Shown in pieces: positions 1 through 6,390 of a DNA stretch of 8,832 nt (position 1 is its first letter; the number at the start of each line of letters is the position of its first letter). A program made the translations under genes and the position numbers. The stretch is from Bacillus_BA songklensis. Lineage in GTDB: Bacteria; Bacillota; Bacilli; Bacillales; Bacillaceae_H. The notes beneath the pieces were generated by a model. The model made no database searches. It worked only from the letters and a program-made list of their open reading frames with translations, and had not been told where the DNA came from. The stretch spans positions 1 through 8,832 of the forward strand of contig NZ_JBHRZT010000038.1 of NCBI RefSeq assembly GCF_042649685.1. Direction: 5' to 3'.

Positions 1-810
1 TTAGTGACACAAATTCATGCCAAAACACACGACACAAAACTCGTGATGCCGTTAAAAATCCTTGACTCAAGCACCTTACCACTCAATTTGACGAATCATC
101 GATGGGCGAAATTCCGTAAAACAAAAGCAGGCGTGAAGTTACATCTACGCCTTGTCTTTATGGAAAAAGGGACATCGTATCCTGAAAAAGCCGTGCTGAC
201 AACAGCGAAAGAACATGACCGTGGTCAATTGGAAGTCATGATCGATGACAAAGAATGCATGTACGTGTTTGACCGTGGCTACCTCGATTATGAGCGATTC
301 GACCGCATGACAGATGAGGGTTACTTTTTTCTTTCAAGGTTGCGGAAAAACGCAGTCATACGGGAAGTTTACGACTTCAAACTGCCAGACGATACGACCG
401 TTTTATCGGATCAAATGGTGTTGATTGGCACGACGCAGAATCGAGCAGAAAACTATTTCCGTCTACTAAAAGTGATGGATTCAAAGGGAAATGAACTCCA
501 TTTAATCACGAATCGTTTTGATTTGAGTGCCGATGAGCTTTCAGAGATGTACAAATCGCGCTGGGCGATAGAGCTGTTTTTCAAATGGATCAAGCAACAT
601 CTCCGCATCAAAAAGTTTTATGGACAAAGCGAATGGGCGATTCACAACCAAGTGTTCATCGCACTGATTGTCTTTTGTCTGCATGTTCTCGTACAGCTTG
701 AAACAAAAAGCCAGCGAAAGATTTTACAAATTAGCCGGTATTTAAGGGCGACTTTGTGGAAGCCAGCGCATCTTTGGCTTCGAAAAATCAAAGGAAAAAC
801 TGTGCCTTAA
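1..810 (+). CDS. IS4 family transposase, 5'-truncated by window edge
   Basis: DDE transposase of the IS4 family, which cuts and pastes its own element. The reading frame is open to the first base, so the N-terminus lies outside the window. Numbering from the GTG at position 4, the first catalytic Asp is D21 in ILDSSTLPL and the second is D90 in VFDRGYLDYERFD. The catalytic Glu is E190 in the IS4 signature Y-(2)-R-(3)-E-(6)-K, here Y183, R186, E190 and K197 (YKSRWAIELFFKWIKQ). All three catalytic residues and the C-terminus are intact, so the enzyme could be active if its 5' part is present. The protein ends in a basic tail (LRKIKGKTVP). The family call is secure; the exact element is not. Confidence 0.9.
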   Translation, partial: LVTQIHAKTHDTKLVMPLKILDSSTLPLNLTNHRWAKFRKTKAGVKLHLRLVFMEKGTSYPEKAVLTTAKEHDRGQLEVMIDDKECMYVFDRGYLDYERFDRMTDEGYFFLSRLRKNAVIREVYDFKLPDDTTVLSDQMVLIGTTQNRAENYFRLLKVMDSKGNELHLITNRFDLSADELSEMYKSRWAIELFFKWIKQHLRIKKFYGQSEWAIHNQVFIALIVFCLHVLVQLETKSQRKILQISRYLRATLWKPAHLWLRKIKGKTVP

Positions 811-843
811 CGAGCAAAAGGTCGTTATCGCTTACGTCTAATT

Positions 844-896
844 GTAAATAAAATCCAAATGGATGGAGCCACCTTTGTTTGGGTATTTACTTTTTT
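844..896 (+). terminator. Hairpin terminator at end of IS4 transposase
   Basis: A two-part stem follows the transposase stop by about 33 bases. GTAAATA (844-850) pairs with TATTTAC (884-890), and CCAAA (855-859) pairs with TTTGG (878-882). Six T residues follow at 891-896. This has the form of a rho-independent terminator, though the internal loops make it weaker than a simple hairpin. Confidence 0.55.
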
Positions 897-955
897 GGCT
901 TTTCATTAGAAAAAATATAAAACTGAAAATTCAAATAAAATTTATGCAACACTAG

Positions 956-1046
956 TGATATTAAATAAATTTTCTTTTTTTATACCAATCACACACCTTT
1001 TTTAGAGTAGTAGTATCAGTATGTTCAAGCTTGATAGATTTCTTGC
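956..1046 (-). mobile_element. Decayed IS240-like (IS6 family) left-end remnant
   Basis: Read on the minus strand, this stretch aligns with the promoter, leader and first codons of the complete IS240-like transposase at 3275-4135. Shared blocks include ACATACTGATACTA, GGTGTGTGAT and AAAATTT. I judge identity at about 80%, with a one-base gap. The transposase ATG has become ATA, and the outer inverted repeat (GGTTCTGGTGCAAA) is gone beyond about 1046. It is a dead fragment, and the IS4 element ends directly against it at 955/956. Its old promoter would read leftwards, away from the amine oxidase gene. Confidence 0.75.
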
Positions 1047-1145
1047 TCCTTTTTTACATAAATGTACTTTCTAGCTGAATAAGATGACGGTAAGCCATCT
1101 TTTTATCAGCTCACGGTCTAATGAGCATTGTAGAGGAGGGGAAAT

Positions 1146-2660
1146 ATGTCAAATTATATCTTTCCTGAGTTATCATCTGATCAAATGATTTCAATCATCA
1201 GAAATGGACTTAAAAAAACCCAAATTCCCAAGAAGATCATCATTATTGGCGCAGGTATGGCAGGACTAGTCTCGGCCTCTTTGCTTAAGCAAGCTGGACA
1301 CCATGTTACAATCATTGAAGCTTCTGAAAGGGTGGGAGGGCGGGTCTATACGTTACGAGGCGATTTTAGGGATGAGCAATATCTTGAAGCTGGTGCGATG
1401 CGTATTCCTCATACTCATTTTTTGACTTTGGAATATATAAAAAAATTCCAACTTCCAGTTAATAGATTTTTCAACACGACTCCTAACGACATTATCTATG
1501 TTAAAGGAATCAAAACTCGTTTAAAGGTATATGAACAGAATCCGGATATTTTTGGCTTTCCGGTAGCCCCACAAGAAAGAGGTAAAACCGCTGCGGAGTT
1601 GCTTCAATTAGCAATAAAACCCGTGACAGATTTTATTAACCAAAACCCGAAGAGAAATTGGCCTTGGGTCATAAAAGAATTGGATAAATACTCGATGGAC
1701 ACTTATTTAAGATATAACCCGTTTGGAGTCAGGTTATCTCCGGGTGCCATCGAAATGATCAAAGTAATTCTTTCACTGGAAGGATTTATGGAACTTTCTT
1801 TCTTGGAACTGTTACGTGAACTAATGATCTTGTTTACCCCTAGCATTCGCTTCTATGAGATCACAGGCGGTAACGACCAACTTCCTGAAGCATTTACCAC
1901 TCAATTGAAAGATGATATCCATTATGGACAAAAGGTGAAGAAAATTGTGCAGCACGACAACCAAGTAACCATTCATTCTGTCCATAAAATCTTGGAGCCA
2001 TTTCAAATCACCGGTGATCTTGCGATTGTGACCATTCCTTTTTCAGTCTTACAATTTGTAGATGTTGAGCCACGTGATTCTTTTTCTGAAAACAAATGGA
2101 AGGCGATTCGGGAACTTCACTATGTGGGCTCTACGAAGACCGGCATCCAGTTTAAAAACAGGTTCTGGGAAAAGGAAGGCATGTATGGTGGGCAAACAGT
2201 TTCTGATCTCCCTATTAAGTATACTCAATACCCGAGCCATAACCTCGGTACACCAGGACCGGGTGTTATTTTGGCTAGTTATACATGGGAGGATGATGCT
2301 ATACCTTGGGACAGTTTGGATGATGAAGATCGCTTGGAATATGTATTAAAAAACTTGGCTACCATCCATGGTAAACAGGTATATAGTGAGTTTCAAACAG
2401 GAGCGAGCCACAGTTGGATTCGATATCCGTATTCTGGTGGAGCTTTCACGATGTTTAAACCCGAACAGGTAAAAGAACTATCTCCCTATATTTCTTCTCC
2501 CGAAGGAAGGGTTCATTTTGCTGGCGAACATGCCTCAACTACCCATGCTTGGATCCAAGGTGCAATCGAGTCCGGAATACATGTTGCATATGAAGTCAAT
2601 GATTTACCAAAAACTTTCTTTGAAGTCCATGACTCACCGAACACTTCCTTTCAGTCCTAA
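1146..2660 (+). CDS. FAD-dependent amine oxidase, probable L-amino-acid oxidase
   Basis: Flavoprotein of 504 residues that would oxidatively deaminate an amine or amino acid, giving the keto acid, ammonia and H2O2. The N-terminal FAD fold shows IIIIGAGMAG (dinucleotide-binding glycines 35-40), the ribose-binding Glu E58 (VTIIEASERVGGRVYT) and the GGR motif at 64-66. EAGAMRIP follows, with R86 at the position where L-amino-acid oxidases hold the substrate carboxylate. The C-terminal FAD motif HFAGEHASTTHAWIQGAIESG starts near 457 and resembles L-amino-acid oxidases more than monoamine oxidases. There is no signal peptide, so it is probably cytoplasmic. The start has a strong site (GAGGAGGGG) about 6 bases upstream. 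No partner gene is adjacent, and it stands alone between IS debris and a truncated uppP. The substrate is inferred from motifs only; a polyamine or other amine remains possible. Confidence 0.85.
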   Translation: MSNYIFPELSSDQMISIIRNGLKKTQIPKKIIIIGAGMAGLVSASLLKQAGHHVTIIEASERVGGRVYTLRGDFRDEQYLEAGAMRIPHTHFLTLEYIKKFQLPVNRFFNTTPNDIIYVKGIKTRLKVYEQNPDIFGFPVAPQERGKTAAELLQLAIKPVTDFINQNPKRNWPWVIKELDKYSMDTYLRYNPFGVRLSPGAIEMIKVILSLEGFMELSFLELLRELMILFTPSIRFYEITGGNDQLPEAFTTQLKDDIHYGQKVKKIVQHDNQVTIHSVHKILEPFQITGDLAIVTIPFSVLQFVDVEPRDSFSENKWKAIRELHYVGSTKTGIQFKNRFWEKEGMYGGQTVSDLPIKYTQYPSHNLGTPGPGVILASYTWEDDAIPWDSLDDEDRLEYVLKNLATIHGKQVYSEFQTGASHSWIRYPYSGGAFTMFKPEQVKELSPYISSPEGRVHFAGEHASTTHAWIQGAIESGIHVAYEVNDLPKTFFEVHDSPNTSFQS

Positions 2661-2674
2661 TCACCAATAAAAAA

Positions 2675-2703
2675 GAGGGTAATGGTGTAGAAACATTGCC
2701 CTC
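2675..2703. terminator. Hairpin downstream of amine oxidase gene
   Basis: GAGGGTAATG (2675-2684) pairs with CATTGCCCTC (2694-2703) as a 10-bp stem with one G-T wobble and a 9-base loop. It begins 15 bases after the amine oxidase stop. On the plus strand no T-run follows. On the minus strand the stem is followed by six T residues (complement of 2669-2674). It is therefore best placed to stop leftward transcription, while perhaps still marking the 3' end of the amine oxidase mRNA. Confidence 0.6.
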
Positions 2704-2788
2704 CAATCCTGTATGTAATTGGTTTGTCCAAAATTAAAACTTACAATTATTCACATGATAGTTAACATAAAACCCGTTATAAGCAATC

Positions 2789-2824
2789 AAAAAAATCCCG
2801 TTGATTTCATAGAATCACAGGGAT
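2789..2824 (-). terminator. Rho-independent terminator of the uppP remnant
   Basis: Read on the minus strand, ATCCC and TGATT pair with AATCA and GGGAT around a 6-base loop, with a two-base internal mismatch. A run of seven T residues follows. It lies about 55 bases past the stop codon of the truncated uppP reading frame and matches its orientation. Confidence 0.7.
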
Positions 2825-2879
2825 CTTTAATACAAGATAATTAGCATTTTGCTGCATTAAATTTGGTACATAAGAACAT

Positions 2880-3130
2880 TTAGAGCAACACAAATAATGT
2901 AAATGCAATGGCTAACACAATTCGATAGTACGCAAAAGGTGTTAAACCTAATTTTTCAAGCCATTTTAAGAAAGTCACCACTGCTATCATTGCCACAACA
3001 AAAGAAGTAATAAATCCTACTGCGAACATTGGAATATCGCTTACACTTAAATGATCCCAACTCTTTAATAAATCTAAGCCTGTTGCCCCTATCATAACAG
3101 GGAGAGCAATTAGAAAAGAGAATTCTGATG
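2880..3130 (-). pseudogene. uppP: Undecaprenyl-diphosphatase (UppP/BacA), C-terminal fragment
   Basis: The fragment encodes about 83 residues matching the C-terminal third of UppP, the integral membrane enzyme that recycles undecaprenyl pyrophosphate for peptidoglycan synthesis and confers bacitracin tolerance. Recognisable parts are SEFSFLIALPVMIGATGLDLL (the conserved SEFSF..P.M.GAT segment), two hydrophobic membrane segments (AVGFITSFVVAMIAVVTF and YYRIVLAIAFTLFVLL) and the typical end LGLTPFAYYRIVL. UppP is normally about 265-275 residues, so the first two thirds are missing, including the catalytic GxSRSG region. The frame stays open right up to 3130, where the terminal repeat of an IS240-like copy begins. 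An ATG at 3095 could start a 71-residue peptide, but that would not be a working enzyme. The stop and terminator are intact. Confidence 0.85.
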
Positions 3131-3274
3131 GTTCTGGTGCAAAAACTACAAACTACTTGTAACTAATCTCTGAATCTTGAACATACTGATACTATTACTC
3201 TAAAAAGGTGTGTGATCGGTATGGAAAAACAAAATTTGTTCAAATGGAAGCATTATCAGCCTGACATTATTTTG
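3131..3274 (+). mobile_element. IS240-like copy A, 5' end fragment with truncated transposase
   Basis: The fragment begins with the IS terminal repeat GGTTCTGGTGCAAA at 3131. It continues through the leader and the first 18 transposase codons (ATG at 3221, MEKQNLFKWKHYQPDIIL). It stops at 3274, where the complete copy B begins in the opposite direction. The 18 codons are identical at protein level to copy B, but the leader differs at a number of bases, so A and B are different lineages. The open frame continues into copy B's end for 13 codons before a stop, giving a meaningless 31-residue product. Confidence 0.9.
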
Positions 3275-3288
3275 GGTTCTGGTGCAAA
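3275..3288. repeat. Terminal inverted repeat of copy B, transposase 3' side
   Basis: GGTTCTGGTGCAAA, perfect inverse of 4122-4135. The same sequence opens copy C at 8579 and copy A at 3131. Confidence 0.9.
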
Positions 3289-3336
3289 GATGATTTCAAA
3301 AAAACATAGGACATGAATTTCTTGCTAACTTACAGA

Positions 3337-4044
3337 TTATGATGCAATGCCAAACAGTTTATCAATGAATTCTTTTCGATTTTGGGCAGACTTCACCCCT
3401 TGGTGAACTTGCCCTTTTTTCATCATATGCATAGCTTCAATGCCACTCAATATAGAAATGGCTGTTTCATAAGACTTGAATCCCAACATAGAACGCACAC
3501 GTTTCTTAATGAAACGATGATCTTGTTCCACGATGTTGTTAAGATATTTCACTTGCCTTATTTGGATGCCTTCAGGCATCATCTTTTCCTCTTTTAACTG
3601 TTCGATGGCTACAGGATACGCTGGATTTTTATCAACCGTAACGACACGTGGTGTTGTAGAATGACGAACAGCCAAGGCTTTTTTGAAAAAGCGCTTGGCT
3701 GCTTTGGTATCTCTGGATTTACTTAAATAAAAGTCAATCGTATTTCCTTCCGAATCGACTGCGCGATATAAGTACATCCATTGTCCTTTTACTTTTATAT
3801 AGGTTTCATCGACTCTCCATGAGTCGTTTGTTTGCTTGAGATGACGCCGTACTCTTTCATCTAATTCAGGTCCATATTGATGGACCCAACGCATAATCGT
3901 TGTGTGAGCCATAGATAAGCCGCGTTCCTCCATCATTTCCACCAATTCACGAAAACTGAGGCTGTACCGTAGGTACCATCTCACCATTAACAAAATAATG
4001 TCAGGCTGATAATGCTTCCATTTAAACAAATTTTGTTTTTCCAT
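3337..4044 (-). CDS. IS6 family (IS240-like) transposase
   Basis: Intact 235-residue DDE transposase. The ATG at 4044 (MEKQNLFKWKHYQ) is preferred. It has AAAGGTG about 10 bases upstream and gives the usual IS240 length, whereas the GTG at 4053 overlaps that spacing. An N-terminal helix-turn-helix-like region (about 20-60: LSFRELVEMMEERGLSMAHTTIMRWV) precedes the catalytic core. Core residues are D79 (WRVDETYIKVKG), D138 (VTVDKNPAYP) and E173 (LNNIVEQDHRFIKKR). The last two are 34 residues apart, as in the IS6 family. Nothing is broken, so this copy could act in trans on copies A and C. The C-terminal end (KEFIDKLFGIAS) is also normal for the family. Confidence 0.95.
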   Translation of the reverse strand: MEKQNLFKWKHYQPDIILLMVRWYLRYSLSFRELVEMMEERGLSMAHTTIMRWVHQYGPELDERVRRHLKQTNDSWRVDETYIKVKGQWMYLYRAVDSEGNTIDFYLSKSRDTKAAKRFFKKALAVRHSTTPRVVTVDKNPAYPVAIEQLKEEKMMPEGIQIRQVKYLNNIVEQDHRFIKKRVRSMLGFKSYETAISILSGIEAMHMMKKGQVHQGVKSAQNRKEFIDKLFGIAS

Positions 4045-4058
4045 ACTGATCACACACC

Positions 4059-4088
4059 TTTATAGAGTAATAGTATCAGTATGTCCAA
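4059..4088 (-). promoter_or_regulatory. Transposase promoter of copy B
   Basis: On the minus strand, TTGGAC (4088-4083) and TATAAA (4064-4059) are separated by 18 bases, a plausible sigma-A promoter upstream of the transposase ribosome binding site. The -10 region is altered in copy A (CTCTAAAAAG in place of CTCTATAAAG). Confidence 0.5.
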
Positions 4089-4121
4089 GATTTAGAGATT
4101 ACTTGCAATTGTCTTGAAGTT

Positions 4122-4135
4122 TTTGCACCAGAACC
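4122..4135. repeat. Terminal inverted repeat of copy B, transposase 5' side
   Basis: TTTGCACCAGAACC, the reverse complement of 3275-3288. It marks the right boundary of the complete element. Confidence 0.9.
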
Positions 4136-4789
4136 GTATTATTTAACAATAAAAGGGAATTATATACCATTTGGTAGTTTTATCCATTTAGCTTCCTTTT
4201 TATTTATCAGAATCAGGTCATACCCAAGAACATGAACCTATGTAGTTAATGAAAAAAAGTAGAAATTACTCGATAACGTTGGGGTAAAGAACGTTTTGGG
4301 TCCATATAGTAGTAAATTTGAAAGGATTCAAATTTTGAAGGTTGAATAGAAACAACTTAAGATTAAGACTATGACTGCTCATACATAGGCTAAATACAAT
4401 CTCTATTTGGATATTGAAAGTAAATAACAATACAGATAGTATTCAGATTTTTGTTATGAAGGAGCAAAATAAGTAAAGGAGAACTGTTTACATGAAACAT
4501 AAACATAAACCCTTTAATTAAATTTCTAAATAAGTGCAATTAACATAATATTTAGCATATCATAGAACCTTTGGTTTTTCTAAAATCAATGACCCATAAA
4601 AGTAAATAACCCCGCACCATAACTGGATTATTTATTTTTAGGATTAGGTAACATACCCAAAGGAATTTTAATAATAAAATGTGAACAATGGATGAAGGAA
4701 AGGTTAAAATTTTTTAGGTTTTTGCTGTTCAAAAAAGGCTAGATAAACTGCTATTTTTTTGCATCATTAAAATCTTAGGATTATATTAT
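4136..4789. other. AT-rich stretch with no convincing gene
   Basis: About 650 bases between copy B and the arsR promoter, with frequent stops in all frames, looking like decayed or purely intergenic DNA. Visible items include an imperfect tandem repeat near 4313-4345 (AAATTTGAAAGGATT then AAATTTTGAAGGTTG) and a 15-base repeat of AACGTT at 4275 and 4290. On the minus strand, a 14-residue open frame at 4187-4143 (MDKTTKWYIIPFYC) sits behind a fair ribosome binding site (AAAAAGGAAG). It could be the start of a gene cut or mutated near the IS. A dyad plus micro-ORF at 4424-4521 is listed separately. I recognise no RNA gene or riboswitch here. Confidence 0.6.
4424..4521 (+). other. Dyad followed by two micro-ORFs with good ribosome binding sites
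   Basis: AATAC-agata-GTATT is a perfect 5-bp dyad (4429-4443). It lies inside a wider inverted pair, ATAACAA (4424-4430) and TTGTTAT (4451-4457). Downstream, AAAGGAGA (4475-4482) sits 9 bases before an ATG at 4492 that opens MKHKHKPFN and stops at 4521. An overlapping upstream ATG at 4456 gives MKEQNK. The spacing is ideal for translation, yet the products are only 6 and 9 residues. This could be a leader peptide region or the stub of a lost gene. Function is unknown and confidence low. Confidence 0.25.
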
Positions 4790-4818
4790 TTGATTTTATA
4801 CTGACATCTGGGTAGCAT
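4790..4818 (+). promoter_or_regulatory. Candidate arsR promoter
   Basis: TTGATT (4790-4795) and TAGCAT (4813-4818) are 17 bases apart, which would place the transcription start near 4825. A second reading is CTGACA (4801-4806) with TATATC (4824-4829), also 17 bases apart. Either choice puts the palindrome at 4825-4844 over the -10 or start site, a normal position for an ArsR-type repressor. Confidence 0.45.
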
Positions 4819-4824
4819 ATAGAT

Positions 4825-4844
4825 ATATCGAGAATTCCCGATAT
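4825..4844. promoter_or_regulatory. 20-bp palindromic operator candidate for the ArsR repressor
   Basis: ATATCG-AGAATTCC-CGATAT is symmetric over 20 bp except for one mismatched base pair. It lies about 50 bases upstream of the arsR start, on top of the predicted promoter. Size, symmetry and place fit autoregulation by the dimeric winged-helix protein encoded next to it. The assignment is inferred from position. Confidence 0.6.
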
Positions 4845-4890
4845 TTATCCGCTCAAATGGGAAAGGTGTTTATCATATTGAAGAGGAGAT

Positions 4891-5238
4891 ATGCTATTGA
4901 ATCAGGAATTAGAACGATTAAATGACGAACAGGCCGTTGAAATCTTTAAGGCATTGTCCAACCAGACTAGAATAAAAATACTTCAAATGCTAAAAGACCC
5001 TGATAATAATTTTTCAACACAAGCCCATATTGTAAAAGTTGAAGGATTTGAAGGTGGTGTTTGTGTAAGTGATATCCGCAGCAAAACCCGGATCTCGCAG
5101 TCCACAACTTCCCAGTATTTATCGATTCTACTGCAGAGTGGGCTAGTCGAAATGAAACGAATTGGACAATGGACGTATTATCGGCGTAATAAGAAAACGA
5201 TCAAACAGTTCGAAAAATACATCGGTATGAATATATAG
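4891..5238 (+). CDS. ArsR family winged-helix transcriptional repressor
   Basis: Protein of 115 residues. The first half holds AVEIFKALSNQTRIKILQML (about 15-34), the usual ArsR opening. The recognition helix region is SDIRSKTRISQSTTSQYLSILLQSGLVE (about 60-87), and the wing is KRIGQWTYYRRN. A longer-than-usual loop, about 36-56, separates the second and third helices. Classical arsenic and cadmium sensors have ELCVCDL here. This one has GVCVSDI with a single cysteine, C58, so metalloid sensing of that type is unlikely; a redox or small-molecule signal is possible. GAGGAG is only 2 bases before the ATG at 4891 but 8 before a TTG at 4897, so translation may really begin at 4897. It is followed after 85 bases by the flavin monooxygenase gene on the same strand, its likely target. 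Confidence 0.88.
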   Translation: MLLNQELERLNDEQAVEIFKALSNQTRIKILQMLKDPDNNFSTQAHIVKVEGFEGGVCVSDIRSKTRISQSTTSQYLSILLQSGLVEMKRIGQWTYYRRNKKTIKQFEKYIGMNI

Positions 5239-5323
5239 CCCTTAAAAAAGGAGAAAGAAAGTCTATTAATTAACCCAGGTATTTATCCTCTATAAATCAA
5301 ACATTAAGGAAGAAGATGAACGT

Positions 5324-6346
5324 ATGTCTAACCATATAAAAAAACTAAATGAAATTCCGTTCTCGGTACTAGATCTTTCACCGATTGTGGCCGGAAGCAC
5401 ACCAGCTGATTCATTTCGCAATACATTGGAGTTAGCACAGCTTGCTGAAAAACTTGGGTATAACCGCTATTGGCTCGCTGAACATCATAATATGCCGTTT
5501 ATCGCCAGCTCTGCCACTTCTGTAGTGATAGGACATGTCGCTGCAGGTACATCAAAAATCCGGGTAGGTTCAGGCGGGATCATGCTGCCGAATCATGCGC
5601 CACTCGTGATTGCTGAACAGTTTGGGACGCTTGAATCCTTATATCCTGGCCGAATTGACCTTGGTCTTGGCCGTGCGCCAGGTACAGATCAGCTTACTGC
5701 CCGTGCATTAAGACGTGATTTGAGAAGTACTGGAGATGACTTTCCAGAACAGTTAGCTGAACTCCGCGGTTACTTTGATCCTGACTTAGTACAAGGAAAC
5801 AAATATGTTAAGGCTGTTCCAGGTGAAGGTTTGAATATTCCAATTTGGTTGTTAGGTTCAAGCGGATTTAGTGCCCAGCTGGCCGGAGAACTTGGTCTGC
5901 CATTCGCTTTTGCCGGCCATTTCTCACCACATAACACGCTGCCTGCTCTAAACTTATATCGACGTTCATTTAAACCTTCTAAAGTACTGGACAAGCCGTA
6001 TGCAATGGTCGGGCTAAACGTGATTGCAGCAGAAACGGATAAAGAAGCACAGCTTCTTGCAACTACTCTCCAGCAGCAGTTTTTGAATTTAATGCGTGGT
6101 AAGGATGTGCCGCTCCAACCACCAGTTGATAACATTCATGAAATGGCAAGCAACTATGAAATAGAGGCTCTTCAAAATTCATTAGGTTTATCTATTGTGG
6201 GCAGCCCTAAAACAGTGAAAGAAAAGCTTCAGAACTTTATAGAGGAAAGCGGGGCTGATGAAATTATGGCGATTGCCCAGGTGTATGATCACCAAGCCCG
6301 CCTTCGTTCTCATGAAATTTTGGCAGATATTACAAAAGGGGAATAA
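5324..6346 (+). CDS. LLM-class flavin-dependent monooxygenase (luciferase-like, group 1)
   Basis: Protein of 340 residues in the bacterial luciferase-like family. These are soluble TIM-barrel enzymes that use reduced FMN and oxygen, supplied by a separate flavin reductase, to oxidise organic substrates. It has the group 1 layout: an early strand FSVLDLSPI, then GYNRYWLAEHHNMPFIASSATSVVIGHVAAGT (about 46-77). IRVGSGGIMLPNHAPLVIAEQFGTLESLYPGRIDLGLGRAPGTD (about 80-123) is the most diagnostic block, and IWLLGSSGFSAQLAGELGLPFAFAGHFSP follows in the middle. It resembles the YwcH/YceB/YhbW type. The length is normal and the frame intact. The ATG at 5324 lies 13 bases after AAGGA, a rather long spacing, but no better in-frame start is seen. 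It is probably cotranscribed with the ArsR gene and ends at a strong terminator. The substrate is unknown. Confidence 0.9.
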   Translation: MSNHIKKLNEIPFSVLDLSPIVAGSTPADSFRNTLELAQLAEKLGYNRYWLAEHHNMPFIASSATSVVIGHVAAGTSKIRVGSGGIMLPNHAPLVIAEQFGTLESLYPGRIDLGLGRAPGTDQLTARALRRDLRSTGDDFPEQLAELRGYFDPDLVQGNKYVKAVPGEGLNIPIWLLGSSGFSAQLAGELGLPFAFAGHFSPHNTLPALNLYRRSFKPSKVLDKPYAMVGLNVIAAETDKEAQLLATTLQQQFLNLMRGKDVPLQPPVDNIHEMASNYEIEALQNSLGLSIVGSPKTVKEKLQNFIEESGADEIMAIAQVYDHQARLRSHEILADITKGE

Positions 6347-6350
6347 TGGT

Positions 6351-6383
6351 AAATGGCTTGGAGGAAACTCCAAGCCATTTTTT
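6351..6383 (+). terminator. Strong rho-independent terminator after the monooxygenase gene
   Basis: AAATGGCTTGGAG (6351-6363) pairs perfectly over 13 bp with CTCCAAGCCATTT (6368-6380) around a GAAA tetraloop, and T residues run to 6383. It starts 4 bases after the monooxygenase stop and lies only 7 bases from the end of the convergent benE gene. It probably serves both, although its minus-strand T-run is short. Confidence 0.9.
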
Positions 6384-6390
6384 GTGACTA

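Larger units (their letters stand above)
1..955 (+). mobile_element. IS4 family insertion sequence, right part only
   Basis: This is the 3' portion of an IS4 family element. It contains the transposase C-terminal two thirds, a hairpin terminator at 844-896, and a probable right terminal repeat ending near 955 (TTTATGCAACACTAG, 941-955). The boundary is inferred because an IS240-like remnant starts immediately afterwards at 956. The left end lies outside the window, so neither the inverted repeat pair nor the target duplication can be checked. The transposase resembles the IS4 elements of Bacillus; no specific element name is claimed. Confidence 0.75.
3275..4135 (-). mobile_element. IS240-like (IS6 family) insertion sequence, complete copy B
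   Basis: Complete 861-bp element. Its ends share a 14-bp perfect terminal inverted repeat, GGTTCTGGTGCAAA, at 3275-3288 and as its complement at 4122-4135. Length, repeats and single transposase gene fit IS240 of Bacillus thuringiensis as I know it, within the IS6/IS26 family, which transposes by a replicative cointegrate route. The 8 bases on the left (TTATTTTG) and right (GTATTATT) do not match. There is thus no target duplication at this copy, implying later rearrangement. Confidence 0.93.

Noticed and set aside
1082..1100. Short hairpin AAGATG/CATCTT plus T residues upstream of the amine oxidase
   Set aside because: The stem is only 6 bp with a poor loop. It could be a weak terminator or leader structure, but I cannot support either.
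1821..2349. Open frames inside the amine oxidase gene on both strands (61, 63 and 95 residues)
   Set aside because: They overlap a full-length, motif-rich gene, lack good ribosome binding sites and resemble no family.
3382..3597. 71-residue plus-strand frame inside the IS240-like transposase
   Set aside because: It is antisense to an intact transposase with all catalytic residues and has no independent support.
4136..4889. CRISPR array, tRNA or riboswitch in the long gene-free stretch
   Set aside because: No regularly spaced repeats, no tRNA-like cloverleaf and no riboswitch core that I recognise; only short imperfect repeats are present.
4891..6346. Arsenic resistance operon
   Set aside because: The regulator lacks the paired-cysteine metal motif and no arsenate reductase or arsenite pump is present.
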